A DNA stretch of 64,000 nucleotides from Cycas panzhihuaensis (Eukaryota > Cycadophyta). The notes below the pieces were generated by a model. The model had not been told where the DNA came from and made no database searches. It was given only the letters and a program-made list of their open reading frames with translations. The translations under genes were made by a program, and so were the position numbers. The stretch lies in the NCBI GenBank assembly GCA_023213395.1, contig CM041465.1, positions 72,051,741 to 72,115,740 of the forward strand. The letters are read 5' to 3'. Each line of letters opens with the position of its first letter. The stretch's first letter is position 1. Of the stretch, positions 54,118 to 64,000 are shown in pieces.

Positions 54118-54627
54118 CTAGGTTCACTCTAGTTCTAGAAAGCAACAAATGCTAACAAGTATGATACTCTCAAGATGAAAAGCATAACCAAGACAAAGCA
54201 TGAAAATGAAGGAGCAAGAGAATGATACCAAATGTGTGGGGTTGGAATTGGTCCAACCTCCAAATGAATAAACAGTTTGATTAGCAAGCGACAAAGATAA
54301 CAATCTGACTCCAACTCTATATGAACAATGAGGAGAGGTCTCATTATATAGAGTGAAATGAGAGACCTAAGGCATTGGATGTTTGACAAGTGTTAAACAT
54401 CCAAGGAACATGCCTTGCATGTAGGACATATGTCCTTTTGGGGCTCTCAAGTGAGCAAAAGTGCATGGGGGTCCATTTGACCCTTTAGTGACAATGTTGT
54501 GTCACTAGAAAGAATGTGGGTGTGCACTTTATCACTTAAGTGATAAGTCACCCCTAAAGTACAAAAGTACAAATATTACATGAAAAATAAAGTACATAAT
54601 CTTAACATGTAAACATAAGGTTTAACA
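54118..54627 (-). repeat. CopJ 3' LTR (left boundary uncertain)
   Basis: Right end GGTTTAACA is clear from the CopA/CopC family. A GATACCAAATGTGTGG near 54224 mimics a primer site plus LTR start, so the LTR may begin at 54233 instead. Confidence 0.65.
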
Positions 54628-54639
54628 CCTTAATGGTGA

Positions 54640-55400
54640 GTTCATTACTTATGATAATGAGGCCAAGCCAAAATCATTCAAATTTGTGATGAAAAAATGC
54701 TTTAGTGAAGATATCTGCAATTTGTTCATCATTTGGCTTGTAAACCAAATCTATCTCACCATTTTGAACATGCACCCTGATGAAGTGATGGTGAACCTCG
54801 ATATGCTTTGTCCTCGTATGGAATACAGGATTCTTAGTCAATTTGAGAACATTCTAATTATCACAAAATAGAGTAGTAGCTTGTGTGTAATCAATACCAA
54901 ACTCTTCAAGAATCCTTCTAAGCTAGATAGCCTCAATAGCTACACTAACTACTGCTTTGTACTCTGTTTCAGTGGAGGATAAGGTGACATTTGCCTGTTT
55001 TTTACAACTCCAGGAAATAGAGGCAAAACCCAGGTTAAAACAAATAGCCTAAGGTCGATCTACGACTATCTTTACATCCAACTTAATCAACATTTATGTA
55101 ACCTACCAACAAAGAATTGTCCACTTGGTAATAATCAAATCCAAATTGTAGTGAACCCTGAAGATATCTCAGGATCCTCATAGTTGCTTTCCAATGTGAA
55201 ATCTTTCATTGAGTCATAAACCTTGAACGAATCCCAATAGCATATGAAATATCAGGTTGAATATGTGTAAGGTAAATTAGTTTCCCCACAAGTTGTCTAT
55301 ACAAAGTAGGATCCACAAATTTACCACGCTCATCAATGACAAGCTTTAATCTAGTTTCCATAGAAATTGGCGATGGCTTACGTTCCTCCATTCTAAATTT
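54640..55400 (-). pseudogene. CopJ RNase H
   Basis: LYRQLVGKLIYLTHIQPDIS (55391-55206 frame), then a degraded KATMRILRYLQG region, SCKKQANVTLSSTETEYKAV near 54980 and FHTRTKHIEVHHHFIRV near 54790. Many stops. Confidence 0.8.
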
Positions 55401-56374
55401 TTGAAAGATCTCCCTTGCATATTTGGACTGTGAAAGGAAGATGTGGTTTGGTTACAAGCAACCTGAGTCAGTTATCTCAAAGTTGTTATTCAATTCTCCT
55501 AGGAGGTATAAAATCCACTCTGTGTCATTACCTGCTATCAACAAATCATCAATATATAATATGACCAGAGTGATCAAATTATCTTGATTTTTGATATACA
55601 AATTTGGATTTGAAGTTGAGCATATAAGTCCATGCTTTTGAAAATACTCATCTATGTTTACATACCAAGCACGAGATGACTATTTAAGGCCATATAGAGC
55701 ATTCTTCAACTTGCAGACTAGATGTTCTTTTCTATGAACAGTATAGTCAATAGGTTGATTTAAGTATACTTCCTCTTGCAAGTCGCCATTCAAGAAGGTG
55801 CTTTCTACATCCATTTGAAAAATAGGCCAATTAAATTGAACTACTAAAGCCAAGACAAGCCTCACAATGGTCATGTTGGCAACAAGAATGTGTCCTCATA
55901 ATCAATGCCCTTAATCTGGCTGAAAGCTTTGACAACCAAATGTGCTTTGTGACATTGAATGGAGCCATCTACATGAAATTTGGTTTTGTATATCCATCTG
56001 CAATCAATAGATTTCTTTCCTTTAGGCAGCTCAACCAGCTTCCATGTGTCATTTTGCAAAATGGAATCCATCTTCTCATTCATATTTGCTTGCCACTTTT
56101 GATCTGCAATAGCTTCTTCAAGAGTGGTAGGTTCAGAAGCTGATAACACTTCTGCCTATAAGGCAAAGTTGGTGCATGAATTGTATTTAGCATACCTCTT
56201 AGTCTGTTGTGGTGGTGATGGAACAGAAGAGATCATCTGCAAATACCATTTAGGGAGATGCTTTGAAGTGACCTTTTCTTGAACATCTTTCATAGGACTT
56301 GTTGATGTGGATGTTGAAGTAGAGGCATGAGGTGCAGACGAAGTACCAAGTGTATATGATGTTGAAGGAGGCAA
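55401..56374 (-). pseudogene. CopJ reverse transcriptase and linker
   Basis: TTLEEAIADQKWQANMNEKM, WKLVELPKGKKSIDCRWIYK, KAHLVVKAFSQIKGIDYEDT, then FQMDVESTFLNGDLQEEVYL, HLVCKLKNALYGLK, and the catalytic YIDD (55545-55556). The linker 56374-56156 is S/T/P-rich. Blocks are complete but in at least three frames. Confidence 0.9.
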
Positions 56375-57236
56375 TTGTACTATAAGAACATTTTAAGGAG
56401 CAGGAGGAGGAGCAAGAGCTTTTGCAGATTGCCAAAAATGAAAGCTATGACATATCCAAGTCCTAGTTCTCTTCTGAAAAAATAACATCCTGAGATGTGT
56501 ACATTTTCTTAGTAGCAGGATCATAAAGCTTGTATACTTTCTAACCAAGTTGTTAACCAACGAAAATACATTTTCTATTTTTATCATCCAACTTCTTTCT
56601 TTGTTCTTTTAGTATAAGCATATATGTTGTACAATCAAAGGTACACAAATGTGAGACTATGGGTTTTTGACCTAACTAGCCTCCTCGGGAGTAATATTTA
56701 AAATAGCGTTGGTTGAACTTCAATTTGTAAGGTGAGCAGTTGTATTAAGGGCTTCAACCCATAATTGAAGCCCTAAATTGTTAATGACAAGCATGGTTTT
56801 GTCTTTGCTAACCAAGGCCAAGTTCATACACTCAGTAATCCATTTTGTTGAGGTGTATAAGGGGTAAAAAACTGTCATTTAATGCCATTATCCTTGCAGA
56901 CTTGGGCGAATTCTCTAGATGTGTATTCACCTCCATTGTCACAGCGAAGGATTTTAATTGGCTTCCCAGATTCCAGTTCAATACCATGTTTAAGTTCTCT
57001 AATTTTTTCAAATATTTCTAATGTTTGCTTTAAAAATAAACCCAAATTTTCTATAAATAATCATCAATAAATGTAATAAAATATCGATAGCCATTGAAGG
57101 ATGCTTGCGATATGGGTCCATAAATATCAGAATGTACCAGGCCTAAAGATTCCTTAGCACACCAGGTTCTTCCGTCTAACTTGAATGGAGCTTGATGATG
57201 TGTACTCATAGCACAAGCCTCACAAATACATTTAGT
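56375..57236 (-). pseudogene. CopJ integrase
   Basis: Decayed core: ILRCDNGGEYTSREFAQVCK near 56940, then TPQQNGLLSV-like near 56850, and later ITPEEAS, KKLDDKNRKCIFVG. First Asp region near 57120 is unclear. Frames broken throughout. Confidence 0.75.
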
Positions 57237-57840
57237 CTACTTGATATTAGGTATTTGATGCGCCATATTCAGTTTGAAAAATAGATGAAGGCTATCCATA
57301 TTTAGATGACCAAGACATTGATGCCACAATTGGTCTTTTGGAATTCTTTGAGAAACAAGTGCTTTTGGAGCAGGTTGTTCATCAATATTTGAAGTCGAAC
57401 CAGAAGTATTTGAAGTGGAAGTTGTATTGCTACAAGAGCCAGTATCATTTACTAGGAACAAAGGTCTTAAAACTGCATCAAGCTTATATAGACTTTGGTC
57501 TTTATATCCTAAGGCAATCAAATTGCCATTCAAATCTGTAATCAACATTTTCTAAGTTGATTGAATAGAACATCAAAGTTTTGCTTATTTATCTAGCTAA
57601 CTAATAGTAGATTGTGTGTCATGCTAGGGACACAAAAGACATTGTTGAGGTGATGTCAAATATTAGAATTCTTCACAGATATGGGAGCTTTGCCAATCTT
57701 GGCAACTTTTAAAATGGCATCAACACCAAATGTAACTGATTGGTCCTGCACTAGCCTTGTATCTGTAAGCAGTTCTTCAAAACCGGCATGTGTTAAGAGG
57801 CTCCTAAATCTATCAACTAAGATTTACCAAAATGATGTGC
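57237..57840 (-). pseudogene. CopJ protease and GAG-pre-integrase
   Basis: Protease active-site region LIDLGAS near 57795-57812 (Ser of DSGAS changed to Leu, as in CopA). The frame 57548-57237 has LITDLNGNLIALGYKDQSLY and QRIPKDQLWHQCLGHLNMDS (zinc segment H..H). Broken between the two. Confidence 0.8.
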
Positions 57841-58236
57841 TATTGATATAGCAAAGAAAACGTTTTGGGAATCAACCATATGGCCACCTTGATTTTGATT
57901 TTGTCTCTGATTGCGAGTTCTATTATGTCGGTTGCCCTGAATGGCATTTTGGTTCTGTCTCCTTGGTCCTTGATAGTTATTTTGGTTTTACCTTCATGGT
58001 TCTTGATAGTTACCATATCCATGATTCTGATTACCCTACATGCAGGGCAATTTTGATGTTGTTATTGTTAAAGGTCAGCTTTCTTCTTCCTATAATCAAG
58101 TGCAATATGTCTAGGTTTTCCACAGTAGTGACAAACAATTTGAGTAGAATATTTTGGTCACTATTGACATTGTTGATATGAGTGTTGATCCAAATTCATT
58201 AACCCAAACTGCTAAGTTATGTGTGGATGTTGTTGT
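57841..58236 (-). pseudogene. CopJ Gag C-terminal part
   Basis: N/Q/R-rich stretch and a zinc knuckle IVCHYCGKPRHIALDYRKK near 58082-58140, in which the last Cys is Tyr. It is cut at 58236 by element K; gag resumes at 61729. Confidence 0.8.
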
Positions 58237-58241
58237 CTCCC

Positions 58242-58523
58242 TGATATGCAGTTAGATTCAAGCACCTTCAGACCTTAGCGTGCACAAGAATACTAGAATA
58301 GGAGGAGGAAAGAAGAACTTCTCTCTTCATTGATTTCATGAAGAAATGACTTACATATTTATACAATCTTGAGTTGGTTATATGTAGGACACATGCATGT
58401 TCCATGTAGGACATGTGCAATCTGTGTAACTAATTACTAACTAGGTTCCTTAAATATCTTTAAAATGATACTTAAAGAGTATTAAGACTAAGATTATATA
58501 TGACTATACATAAATACTTATCA
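58242..58523 (-). repeat. K 3' LTR
   Basis: TGATATGC to ACTTATCA on plus. Minus-strand TATAAATA-type box at 58363-58356 (TATAAATA in the partner at 61563-61556). Confidence 0.95.
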
Positions 58524-58535
58524 TTTCCTCCCTGC
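58524..58535 (-). other. K polypurine tract
   Basis: Plus TTTCCTCCCTGC; minus GCAGGGAGGAAA immediately before the LTR. Confidence 0.85.
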
Positions 58536-58582
58536 TTAAAAAGAAATTGGCCCAATTTCTACTGAAAATGGGAAAAATGTTC

Positions 58583-58780
58583 TTAGAGAGTAGCTTCTTC
58601 GTTGCCCGATTCGTCGTTGTCGTAATGGTGTTTGTTGGACGGAGAATCTAGAATGGTACAAAGATGAGCAACAACAAGTACATCAAAGGTAAGGTGGCCC
58701 AAATCACTTGAGTTGACTGTTGCGACCAGCTTGAAAAGAACGCTGTGAAGTGAAGTTGATGTTGAATCTGCCGTGAGCAT
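58583..58780 (-). CDS. Short ORF in K, unidentified
   Basis: 65 codons beginning MLTADSTSTSLHSVLFKLVA and ending in an acidic tail. No family recognised. It may be part of a captured transcript or chance. Confidence 0.3.
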   Translation of the reverse strand: MLTADSTSTSLHSVLFKLVATVNSSDLGHLTFDVLVVAHLCTILDSPSNKHHYDNDESGNEEATL

Positions 58781-58805
58781 CTTGTCATGATTTGTTTATA
58801 TGGGG

Positions 58806-59165
58806 TAGGCCTGCCTGTGGAGAGGGCTTATGGCAATATGCCCGTAAAAGAAAACTACAGAGTTATGGCAACATATCTGTTGTATGAAATAGAGTTTGTC
58901 TGCCTAATGAGAGGGCTTATGACAAAAATGGTATGGAGTATGTCTACCTAATGAGAGGGCTTATGATAAGTATGGGGTATGTCTGTCTAAGGAGAGGGCT
59001 TATAACAATATGCCCCAAATTAATGCTGAAGGGGGTATATCCTTGACTACCAAGAAAGGTGTGTAAGGGACATGTCTGCCTAGAGAGAGGGCTTACGACA
59101 ATATTCCCGTAGTCAAATAAATGTTTGAGACATGCCTGCCTAGAGAGAGGGCTTATGGCAATGTG
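58806..59165. repeat. Tandem repeat in K (GAGAGGGCTTAT core)
   Basis: Six degenerate copies, 40-75 bp apart, of GTCTGCCTAATGAGAGGGCTTATGACAATATGCCC-like sequence. It lies between the coding block and the 3' LTR. Confidence 0.9.
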
Positions 59166-59219
59166 CTTTAAAGGGTAGTCTAAAGATATATCAGAGGTTG
59201 TTGTTGAACTGGCTGAAGA

Positions 59220-59590
59220 CAAGATACTGTTGTGTCTGCACCTGAGATTGTTGTTGTTGAATCAACTAGAGGACAGGCTGCTGCTGTGACTGTGGCTGCG
59301 CTTGTTGTTGGATTGCATGTATTTGCAAATGTTGTTGCCGTACAGTAGAACAATGTTGCAGTGTAGGAGCAGTAGGCTGTTGAACCTGAGGCTGAGAAAC
59401 TGGCAACTGCCCATACAACACTTGTTCTGAAGTAGATACCGGACCACAAGCAACTTGCTGTTGTGTGAGCAGTTGAGTGGATTGCACCAGTTGCCCATGT
59501 TGTTGCAAAGACTGCTGAGAAGGCTGGGGTTGTGAGTAAGATGGAAGTTGTTGGAGCTGTATTTGGCATGCTGGAAGAAGGCTCTTCAAT
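59220..59590 (-). pseudogene. Glutamine-rich captured segment in K
   Basis: In the frame of 59718-59266 the sequence reads CQIQLQQLPSYSQPQPSQQS, LQQHGQLVQSTQLLTQQQ and HAIQQQAQPQSQQQPVL, a Q-rich low-complexity protein. In the frame of the upstream GIP1 match it is nonsense A/T-rich, so a frame change or gene junction lies near 59570. Source gene not identified (candidates: tail of the GIP1-like protein, or another Q-rich regulator). Confidence 0.6.
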
Positions 59591-60470
59591 TGCTTCCTCT
59601 GCCACTTGAGACTCCTCAGATAGTGGCGTGGAGCTCTTGTCGCTATCTTCGTCATTGCCAAAGCTTGCACTGAAGGTGGGCACAAAGATGGCATCAAAAC
59701 AAGCATCGAAGCTTCCAAAACTGAGTCCTGTACGTTCAGCCTCAGGAACTTGTAGATGATTTGGTATGATCACATGTTGATCATCCCGAACATTCAATTC
59801 TTCTAACTTCTTCTGCAATTTGGCAGCTGAATCTTCCAAAGTCAATGTGTTTGACGCTGGTGAAGGAGACCTACTGACTTCAGAAGCACTGGTGCTAACA
59901 TTGGATGTGCCTATTATTCCAGGACTAGGAACAGCATTTGGATTTGTTGGCTTAGGTTTCCACTCTTTATTGAGTCCAACTGCTTTTTGAGATCCAACAA
60001 GTTGTTGCTGAGGCCTGATACTGTAGTGATTACCCATAACTGAAGATCTGCCCACAGAAGATCCAGGTGTGCCAGACATAGATACATGGGGTTGTATCTC
60101 AGACAAGTGGCCCCTGTCTATTGTTTGAGACTTACTCACATCATGGTCCTTTGAGAAAGACTGTACAATTGCTGAAGGGGAATTATCATTTCCAGATGAT
60201 TTCAAATCAGAGTCAACTACTTCGGGCATGTTAGATTGAGGTATTTGCAATTGATTTGAGAAACTGGATGTAACTGACTTGTTCACAACAGGCAGAGAAC
60301 TAGCCAACTGGTCAATAGCTGACCTCTGAGCTCCCACAGTTCCAACTTCACGCTTGATTGTTCCAACAGATCCTGAAACGCGAGAATCAAGTGATGGCAC
60401 TAGCACAGGATCTGAAGACGATGAATAGACGCCTAAAACAGATGTTGGAGTCAAGAGAAGTAATGTACTG
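59555..60470 (-). pseudogene. GIP1: GBF-interacting protein 1-like (GIP1) cDNA segment inside K
   Basis: About 300 open codons from 60454. Landmarks in order: TSVLGVYSSSSDPVLVPSLD, SVGTIKREVG, KEWKPKPTNPN, AAKLQKKLEELNVRDDQHVI, IPNHLQVPEAERTGLSFGSF and DSDKSSTPLSEESQ. These match the middle part of plant GIP1/DUF1296-family proteins, which bind G-box factors; the N-terminal DUF1296 domain is absent. No intron is apparent over ~900 bases, so it derives from spliced RNA or a large exon. It is in sense orientation relative to K, so K transcripts could carry it. Not a functional gene on its own. Confidence 0.85.
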
Positions 60471-61010
60471 CTGAGAAATAGGTGTTGTATGTCCTTGAAC
60501 TGTTACTGAAGTTGAAACAGATGCAGTTTGGGGTTGGGCTGGTAACTGCTGTGCGCTAGTTGATTTCAAAAAGTCCTTACACTTGCCAAAATTATAGCTA
60601 TCATAATTTGTTGATGCATTGTAAGTCCCAACTCCTGTCAAAGAAGACTGCAAATTTTCTAATGGATGCAAGTGAGATTCTTGACAGAGAAACTGGAGTC
60701 CTGCTTCCAAGGCTGAACCATAGATGCCTTGGCTTGCCCTTTCATAAGTGCCCTGACCAGGTAAACTGTAAGGGGCAACAACAACAGTTGAAGCAGGATA
60801 CTGGCCCCTATTCGCAGGCCAAAAGAAGCTCCTTTCAGCAGCACCACCATTAGCACGAAGACGTTTAGGCTGCTGAAATTTAACAGCAACTACAGATCTT
60901 TTCCTGTCTGCCAACTGTTCATCATGCTGCACCCTTCCACTGGTAACCTTGTCCCTTTCCGGTATTCTGGTATCTCTAGATTGAGCATCTTCTTCAACCG
61001 GGAGGCTCAA
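60387..61010 (-). CDS. 207-codon ORF in K, captured sequence of unknown family
   Basis: Starts MSLPVEEDAQSRDTRIPERD, contains a basic patch KFQQPKRLRANGG and S/T/Q-rich sequence, and overlaps the GIP1 start in another frame. The last ~30 codons overlap the GIP1-like segment out of frame, so the likely real part ends near 60480. It has the look of a plant nuclear protein but I do not recognise it. It resembles no retroelement domain. Confidence 0.6.
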   Translation of the reverse strand: MSLPVEEDAQSRDTRIPERDKVTSGRVQHDEQLADRKRSVVAVKFQQPKRLRANGGAAERSFFWPANRGQYPASTVVVAPYSLPGQGTYERASQGIYGSALEAGLQFLCQESHLHPLENLQSSLTGVGTYNASTNYDSYNFGKCKDFLKSTSAQQLPAQPQTASVSTSVTVQGHTTPISQQYITSLDSNICFRRLFIVFRSCASAIT

Positions 61011-61427
61011 AAATGTATCAGTTACATGATTTCCTCATGTTATTGCTATCAAATGCAATTAATCTTATCTTCTATTTCTTTCCAGACCAAAGATTGTAGA
61101 ACATGATAGATGGAAAGAATGAAGGATGGAGGGTAACGACTCGCAAAAGCGGAGGAGGGGGTACTTATCTTTCCCGTACAATGGCGATCATTCCCATATT
61201 GATGGCAGTGGCGGTGTAAAGAAAGGACACCTGCCTGTTGTTGTTGTGCAAAATCATCTTATCTGTCCCTTATTTGTCTTCATCGTGGTGGAAGCAAGTT
61301 AAGGTCAGCCAAGGTTCAAAATCTCTGAGAATTCCTTGATAGAAGAAGAAGTCTATGCAAAAGTTAAGGAAGGAGTGAATGAAGAGAGAGAGAAATATCA
61401 ATGCTAAGATCCCTAGAGACCGACTAG
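61011..61427 (-). other. K leader
   Basis: Between primer site and the first ORF. A GC-richer patch at 61130-61230 (minus CGCCATTGTACGGG) resembles a similar patch in H near 47500 (CGCCATTGCACGGG). Confidence 0.5.
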
Positions 61428-61439
61428 GCTTTGATACCA
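61428..61439 (-). other. K primer binding site
   Basis: Minus TGGTATCAAAGC, one base off the initiator tRNA-Met type, two bases from the LTR. Confidence 0.88.
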
Positions 61440-61441
61440 AT

Positions 61442-61723
61442 TGATATGCATTTAGATTCAAGCACCTTCAGACCTTAGCGTGCACAAGAATACTAGAATA
61501 GGAGGAGGAAAGAAGAACTTCTCTCTTCATTGATTTCATGAAGAAATGACTTACGTATTTATACAATCTTGAGTTGGTTATATGTAGGACACATGCATGT
61601 TCCATGTAGGACATGTGTCATCTGTGTAACTAATTACTAACTAGGTTCCTTAAATATCTTTAAAATGATACTTAAAGAGTATTAAGATTAAGATTATATA
61701 TGACTATACATAAATACTTATCA
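61442..61723 (-). repeat. K 5' LTR
   Basis: Partner of 58242-58523 at constant offset 3200, followed by CTCCC. Confidence 0.95.
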
Positions 61724-61728
61724 CTCCC

Positions 61729-62393
61729 TCTATGATGTGCTGCAAAGGCTGGAGTTGAAAAGGAGGCATCTGAATCTTCCAATATGTTCAGGATGGCTTC
61801 TTCTGGAAGTAGAAGACCATCAAAGGTGTTGAAATCAAGTGTGGCAAGACAATCTATATGAGATAGGTTGGATATGAGGGAATTATATATAGCTGGAAAA
61901 ACATTGACTATACAAGATATAAGATCATCGTCATCTAATGGCTAACCCATAACACTAAACTGGTTCTTGGATCAATTTGATTTATGTCAAATGGGCTGCA
62001 ATAGATCCAACAAATGGTATAAAATATAGCTGAGCTTTGAGTATGATAACTCTTGTTTTGTCCTTCCTCTTGTACAGTGCATAGATTATATTCCAAGCAT
62101 CAGCAAAAGTGGGGGCAAGCTCAATATTTAAGTTAACATTATCTTCATAGGACGTGTGGGAATAAAAGGGCAACTTCATCGGATTCTTTGAAAGCAGCTA
62201 AAGCATTAGGATCAACAGGAATGACAACATCAAGATCATTGGGATCTCGAGTGTCTTTAGGCATAGGAATCTGACCGGAAACATAAGTCCATAGTTTGTT
62301 TATTATTAGAATATTCTTGCCTTGTTTCTTCCAAGCTAAGAAATTATCATTGCTGGATAATTTAATTGTATTAGTTGCCATTTGCAGTGCCAT
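61729..62393 (-). pseudogene. CopJ Gag N-terminal and core part
   Basis: Start at ATG 62393: MALQMATNTIKLSSNDNFLA, WKKQGKNILIINKLWTYVSG, then FKESDEVALLFPHVL. After a frameshift near 62150 it continues LAPTFADAWNIIYALYKRKD and ILKAQLYFIPFVGSIAAHL, the UBN2-type block. Broken after 61980. Cut by K at 61729. Confidence 0.88.
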
Positions 62394-62443
62394 TCTATTT
62401 GAGGTGTATGTTCTGTCTACCTAAAAAGGTATGCTAATCTAGT

Positions 62444-64000
62444 ATCTATAGTCTTTGTGTCTCCTTTCCTAATAGCCCCTGGTAGTTGAAACAGTTATGT
62501 CTAATGGCATACCTGCTTACAAGTGGCAGCTCGGGGACTCTATATATCCAAAGGTATGTCGGTGCTACTGAAAGCTCTGTTGACCCACCTGCATAGGATT
62601 TACGACCTGAATGACAGATCCTTGTCTAAGGGCTCACTTACAACTAAGGCACTCACCCTCTCTGGGTCTAGCTTGGTATCCAAACTCCAAGGTTTAGGTT
62701 AAAAATCTCAGTTTGTCATTCAATACACTTAATAGCTATTGCCTTCCCCTATAGTCTGTAGAGTTCAAGAAAGCACAATAGCATGTGCGGGAGTGGTAAC
62801 TTCAAGGGTCCTAATCGTTCCCCTTGTAAGGTTGGTAATAAAGGTGGTTCAATTAGGAGTTATCTTATTTAATCTTTTAAATTTATAAATTTTTTAGGAT
62901 TTCGAGATTAAAATATTAAAAATTTTGTGTGTTCAAGTAGAAATATGTCAAAACAAAAAAAACCCTAAAAAAAACTAAGAAACTACCTAAAATAGATTGA
63001 AAAATAACCTTAGAATGACTAAGAAAGGGCTAGAAAATGATAAAAAATTATAAAAGGATAAAACTTTAGGTTAGAGTCAAATATTTTAAAAATGAACATT
63101 CTCTGAATATCTTAGAGTGTATAACCTAAAGTTTATAAACTAAATGAATCTAGAATCTATAGTCTTTATGTCTACATTCCTAATAGCCCCTAGTAGCTGA
63201 AGCGGTTCTGTCTGATGGCTTACCTTCTTACAAGTGGCAGGGGGGATTCTATATATCCAAAAGTATGCAGGTGCTACTGAAAGCTCTGTTGCCCACCCCC
63301 CCCCCTCTGACACTACTAACCCACCTACATAGGATTTACAACCTGAATAACAAATTCTCGTCTAAGGGCACACTTACAGTTGAAGCATTCACCCTCTCCA
63401 AGTCTACCTTGATCTCTAAACTCCAAGGTTTAAGTTAAACGTTTCAGGTTGCCATTCAATACACTTGATAGCTATTGCCTTCCCCTGCAGTCTATAGAGT
63501 TCGACAAAGCACAATAGCATGCGCAAAAGTGGTAACTTGAGGGGTCCTAATCGTTCCCCTTGCAAGGCTAGTAATAAAGGTGGTTCAATTAGGAGTTATC
63601 TTATTTAATCTTTCAAATTTATAAATTTTTTAAGATTTTGGGATTAAAATATTAAAATTTTTGTATTTTCAAATAGAAATATGTTAAAACAAAAAAAGCC
63701 CCTAAAAATAAACTAAAAAACTACCTAAAATAGATTGAAAAATAGCTTTAAAATGACTAAGAAATGACTAGAAAATTATTAAAAATGATAAAAAGATGAA
63801 ACTTTAGTTTAGGGTCAAATGTTTTAAAAAGGAATATTCTCTTAATATCTTAGAGTGTATAAACTAAAGTTTATAAACTCTTGAAAAATAAAAATCAAAC
63901 GAATCTAATATCTATAGTCTTTGTGTCTCCTTTCCTAATAGCCCCTAGTAGTTAAAGTGGTTCTGTCTAATGGCGTACCTGCTTACAAGTGGCAGCTCGG
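62444..64000. repeat. Large tandem repeat (~711 and ~755-bp units) in CopJ leader
   Basis: Units start with ATCTATAGTCTTT at 62444, 63155 and 63910; the third runs out of the window. Copies are similar along their length (for example TAATAGCCCC, CTTACAAGTGGCAG, GGTCCTAATCGTTCCCCTTG). A C-rich run of 11 lies near 63297 in the second unit. No coding support. Confidence 0.9.

Larger units (their letters stand above)
58242..61723 (-). mobile_element. K: young non-autonomous LTR element made of plant coding sequence, TSD CTCCC
   Basis: LTRs 58242-58523 and 61442-61723, both 282 bp, differ at about five positions. The target duplication is CTCCC (58237-58241 and 61724-61728). Primer site TGGTATCAAAGC on minus at 61439-61428; purine tract GCAGGGAGGAAA on minus just right of the left LTR. 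The 2.9-kb interior has no gag, protease, RT or integrase. It has long open frames from cellular plant genes in sense orientation, including a GBF-interacting-protein-like segment, and a tandem repeat near the 3' end. It must be mobilised in trans. Confidence 0.95.
54118..64000 (-). mobile_element. CopJ: degenerate Ty1/copia element, 5' end outside window, interrupted by K
   Basis: Left to right: 3' LTR (to about 54627), RNase H, RT, linker, integrase, pre-integrase, protease, gag end, [element K], gag, leader with ~0.7-kb tandem repeats. The LTR shares blocks with the CopA/CopC LTR (ACTAGAAAGAATGTGGGTGT, CACTTAAGTGATAAG, AACATAAGGTTTAACA) and the leader shares a GAATAT...GAGTGTATAACCTAAAG stretch with CopA, so it is a cousin family. 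Frames are badly broken. Confidence 0.85.

Noticed and set aside
54216-54240. Primer-site-like ATGATACCAAATGTGTGG suggesting an element interior to the left
   Set aside because: No LTR pair or coding region fits; the adjacent LTR is better explained as the CopJ 3' LTR.

Overview
The window looks like intergenic DNA from a large, repeat-rich seed-plant genome, plausibly a gymnosperm. The grounds are: almost all of it is LTR retrotransposon sequence, base composition is AT-rich, elements are nested up to three deep, and captured gene fragments match plant families (PDS5, kinesin-12, P4-ATPase, GBF-interacting protein). The species cannot be fixed from sequence alone. I see no intact host gene, tRNA, rRNA or CRISPR.

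Left part (1-31362). The base layer is a pair of related minus-strand Ty1/copia elements, CopA (11191 to about 25700) and CopC (about 25700-31362), joined through a fused composite LTR. CopA integrase is cut by Gyp1, a plus-strand LTR element (before 1 to 11190) with a gag-like remnant and no pol. Gyp1 itself holds Cop2 (516-2722, plus, deletion derivative, TSD CCATT) and CopB (4235-9502, minus, nearly complete copia, TSD CTTTC). CopA leader DNA is also cut by a 514-bp solo-LTR-like insertion (13317-13830) and by GypD (14420-24113, minus Ty3/gypsy, TSD CACCT).

Middle part (31363-54117). A chromovirus-like Ty3/gypsy remnant (GypE) is cut by copia CopG (minus). CopG RT is cut by element H (33467-50233, plus, TSD ATCAT). 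H is a non-autonomous LTR element carrying antisense fragments of at least four unrelated plant genes: a short-chain dehydrogenase, a kinesin-12, PDS5 and a P4-ATPase flippase. H is cut in turn by GypF (36426-46824, minus, TSD AATTA). GypD and GypF are one lineage: same primer binding site, FLDD reverse transcriptase box, and a related ORF after integrase. This points to the Athila/Tat branch. GypF has an additional 376-residue gag-like ORF between protease and RT.

Right part (54118-64000). Copia CopJ (minus) runs past the window end, with a roughly 0.7-kb tandem repeat in its leader. It is cut by element K (58242-61723, minus, TSD CTCCC). The K LTRs differ at about 5 of 282 positions. K has no recognisable gag or pol; its interior is fused plant coding sequence including a GBF-interacting-protein-like stretch of about 300 codons.

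Six elements have two LTRs, consistent primer sites and perfect 5-bp target duplications, so the nesting order is firm. Most internal reading frames are broken; CopB is the best preserved autonomous element and K the youngest insertion.
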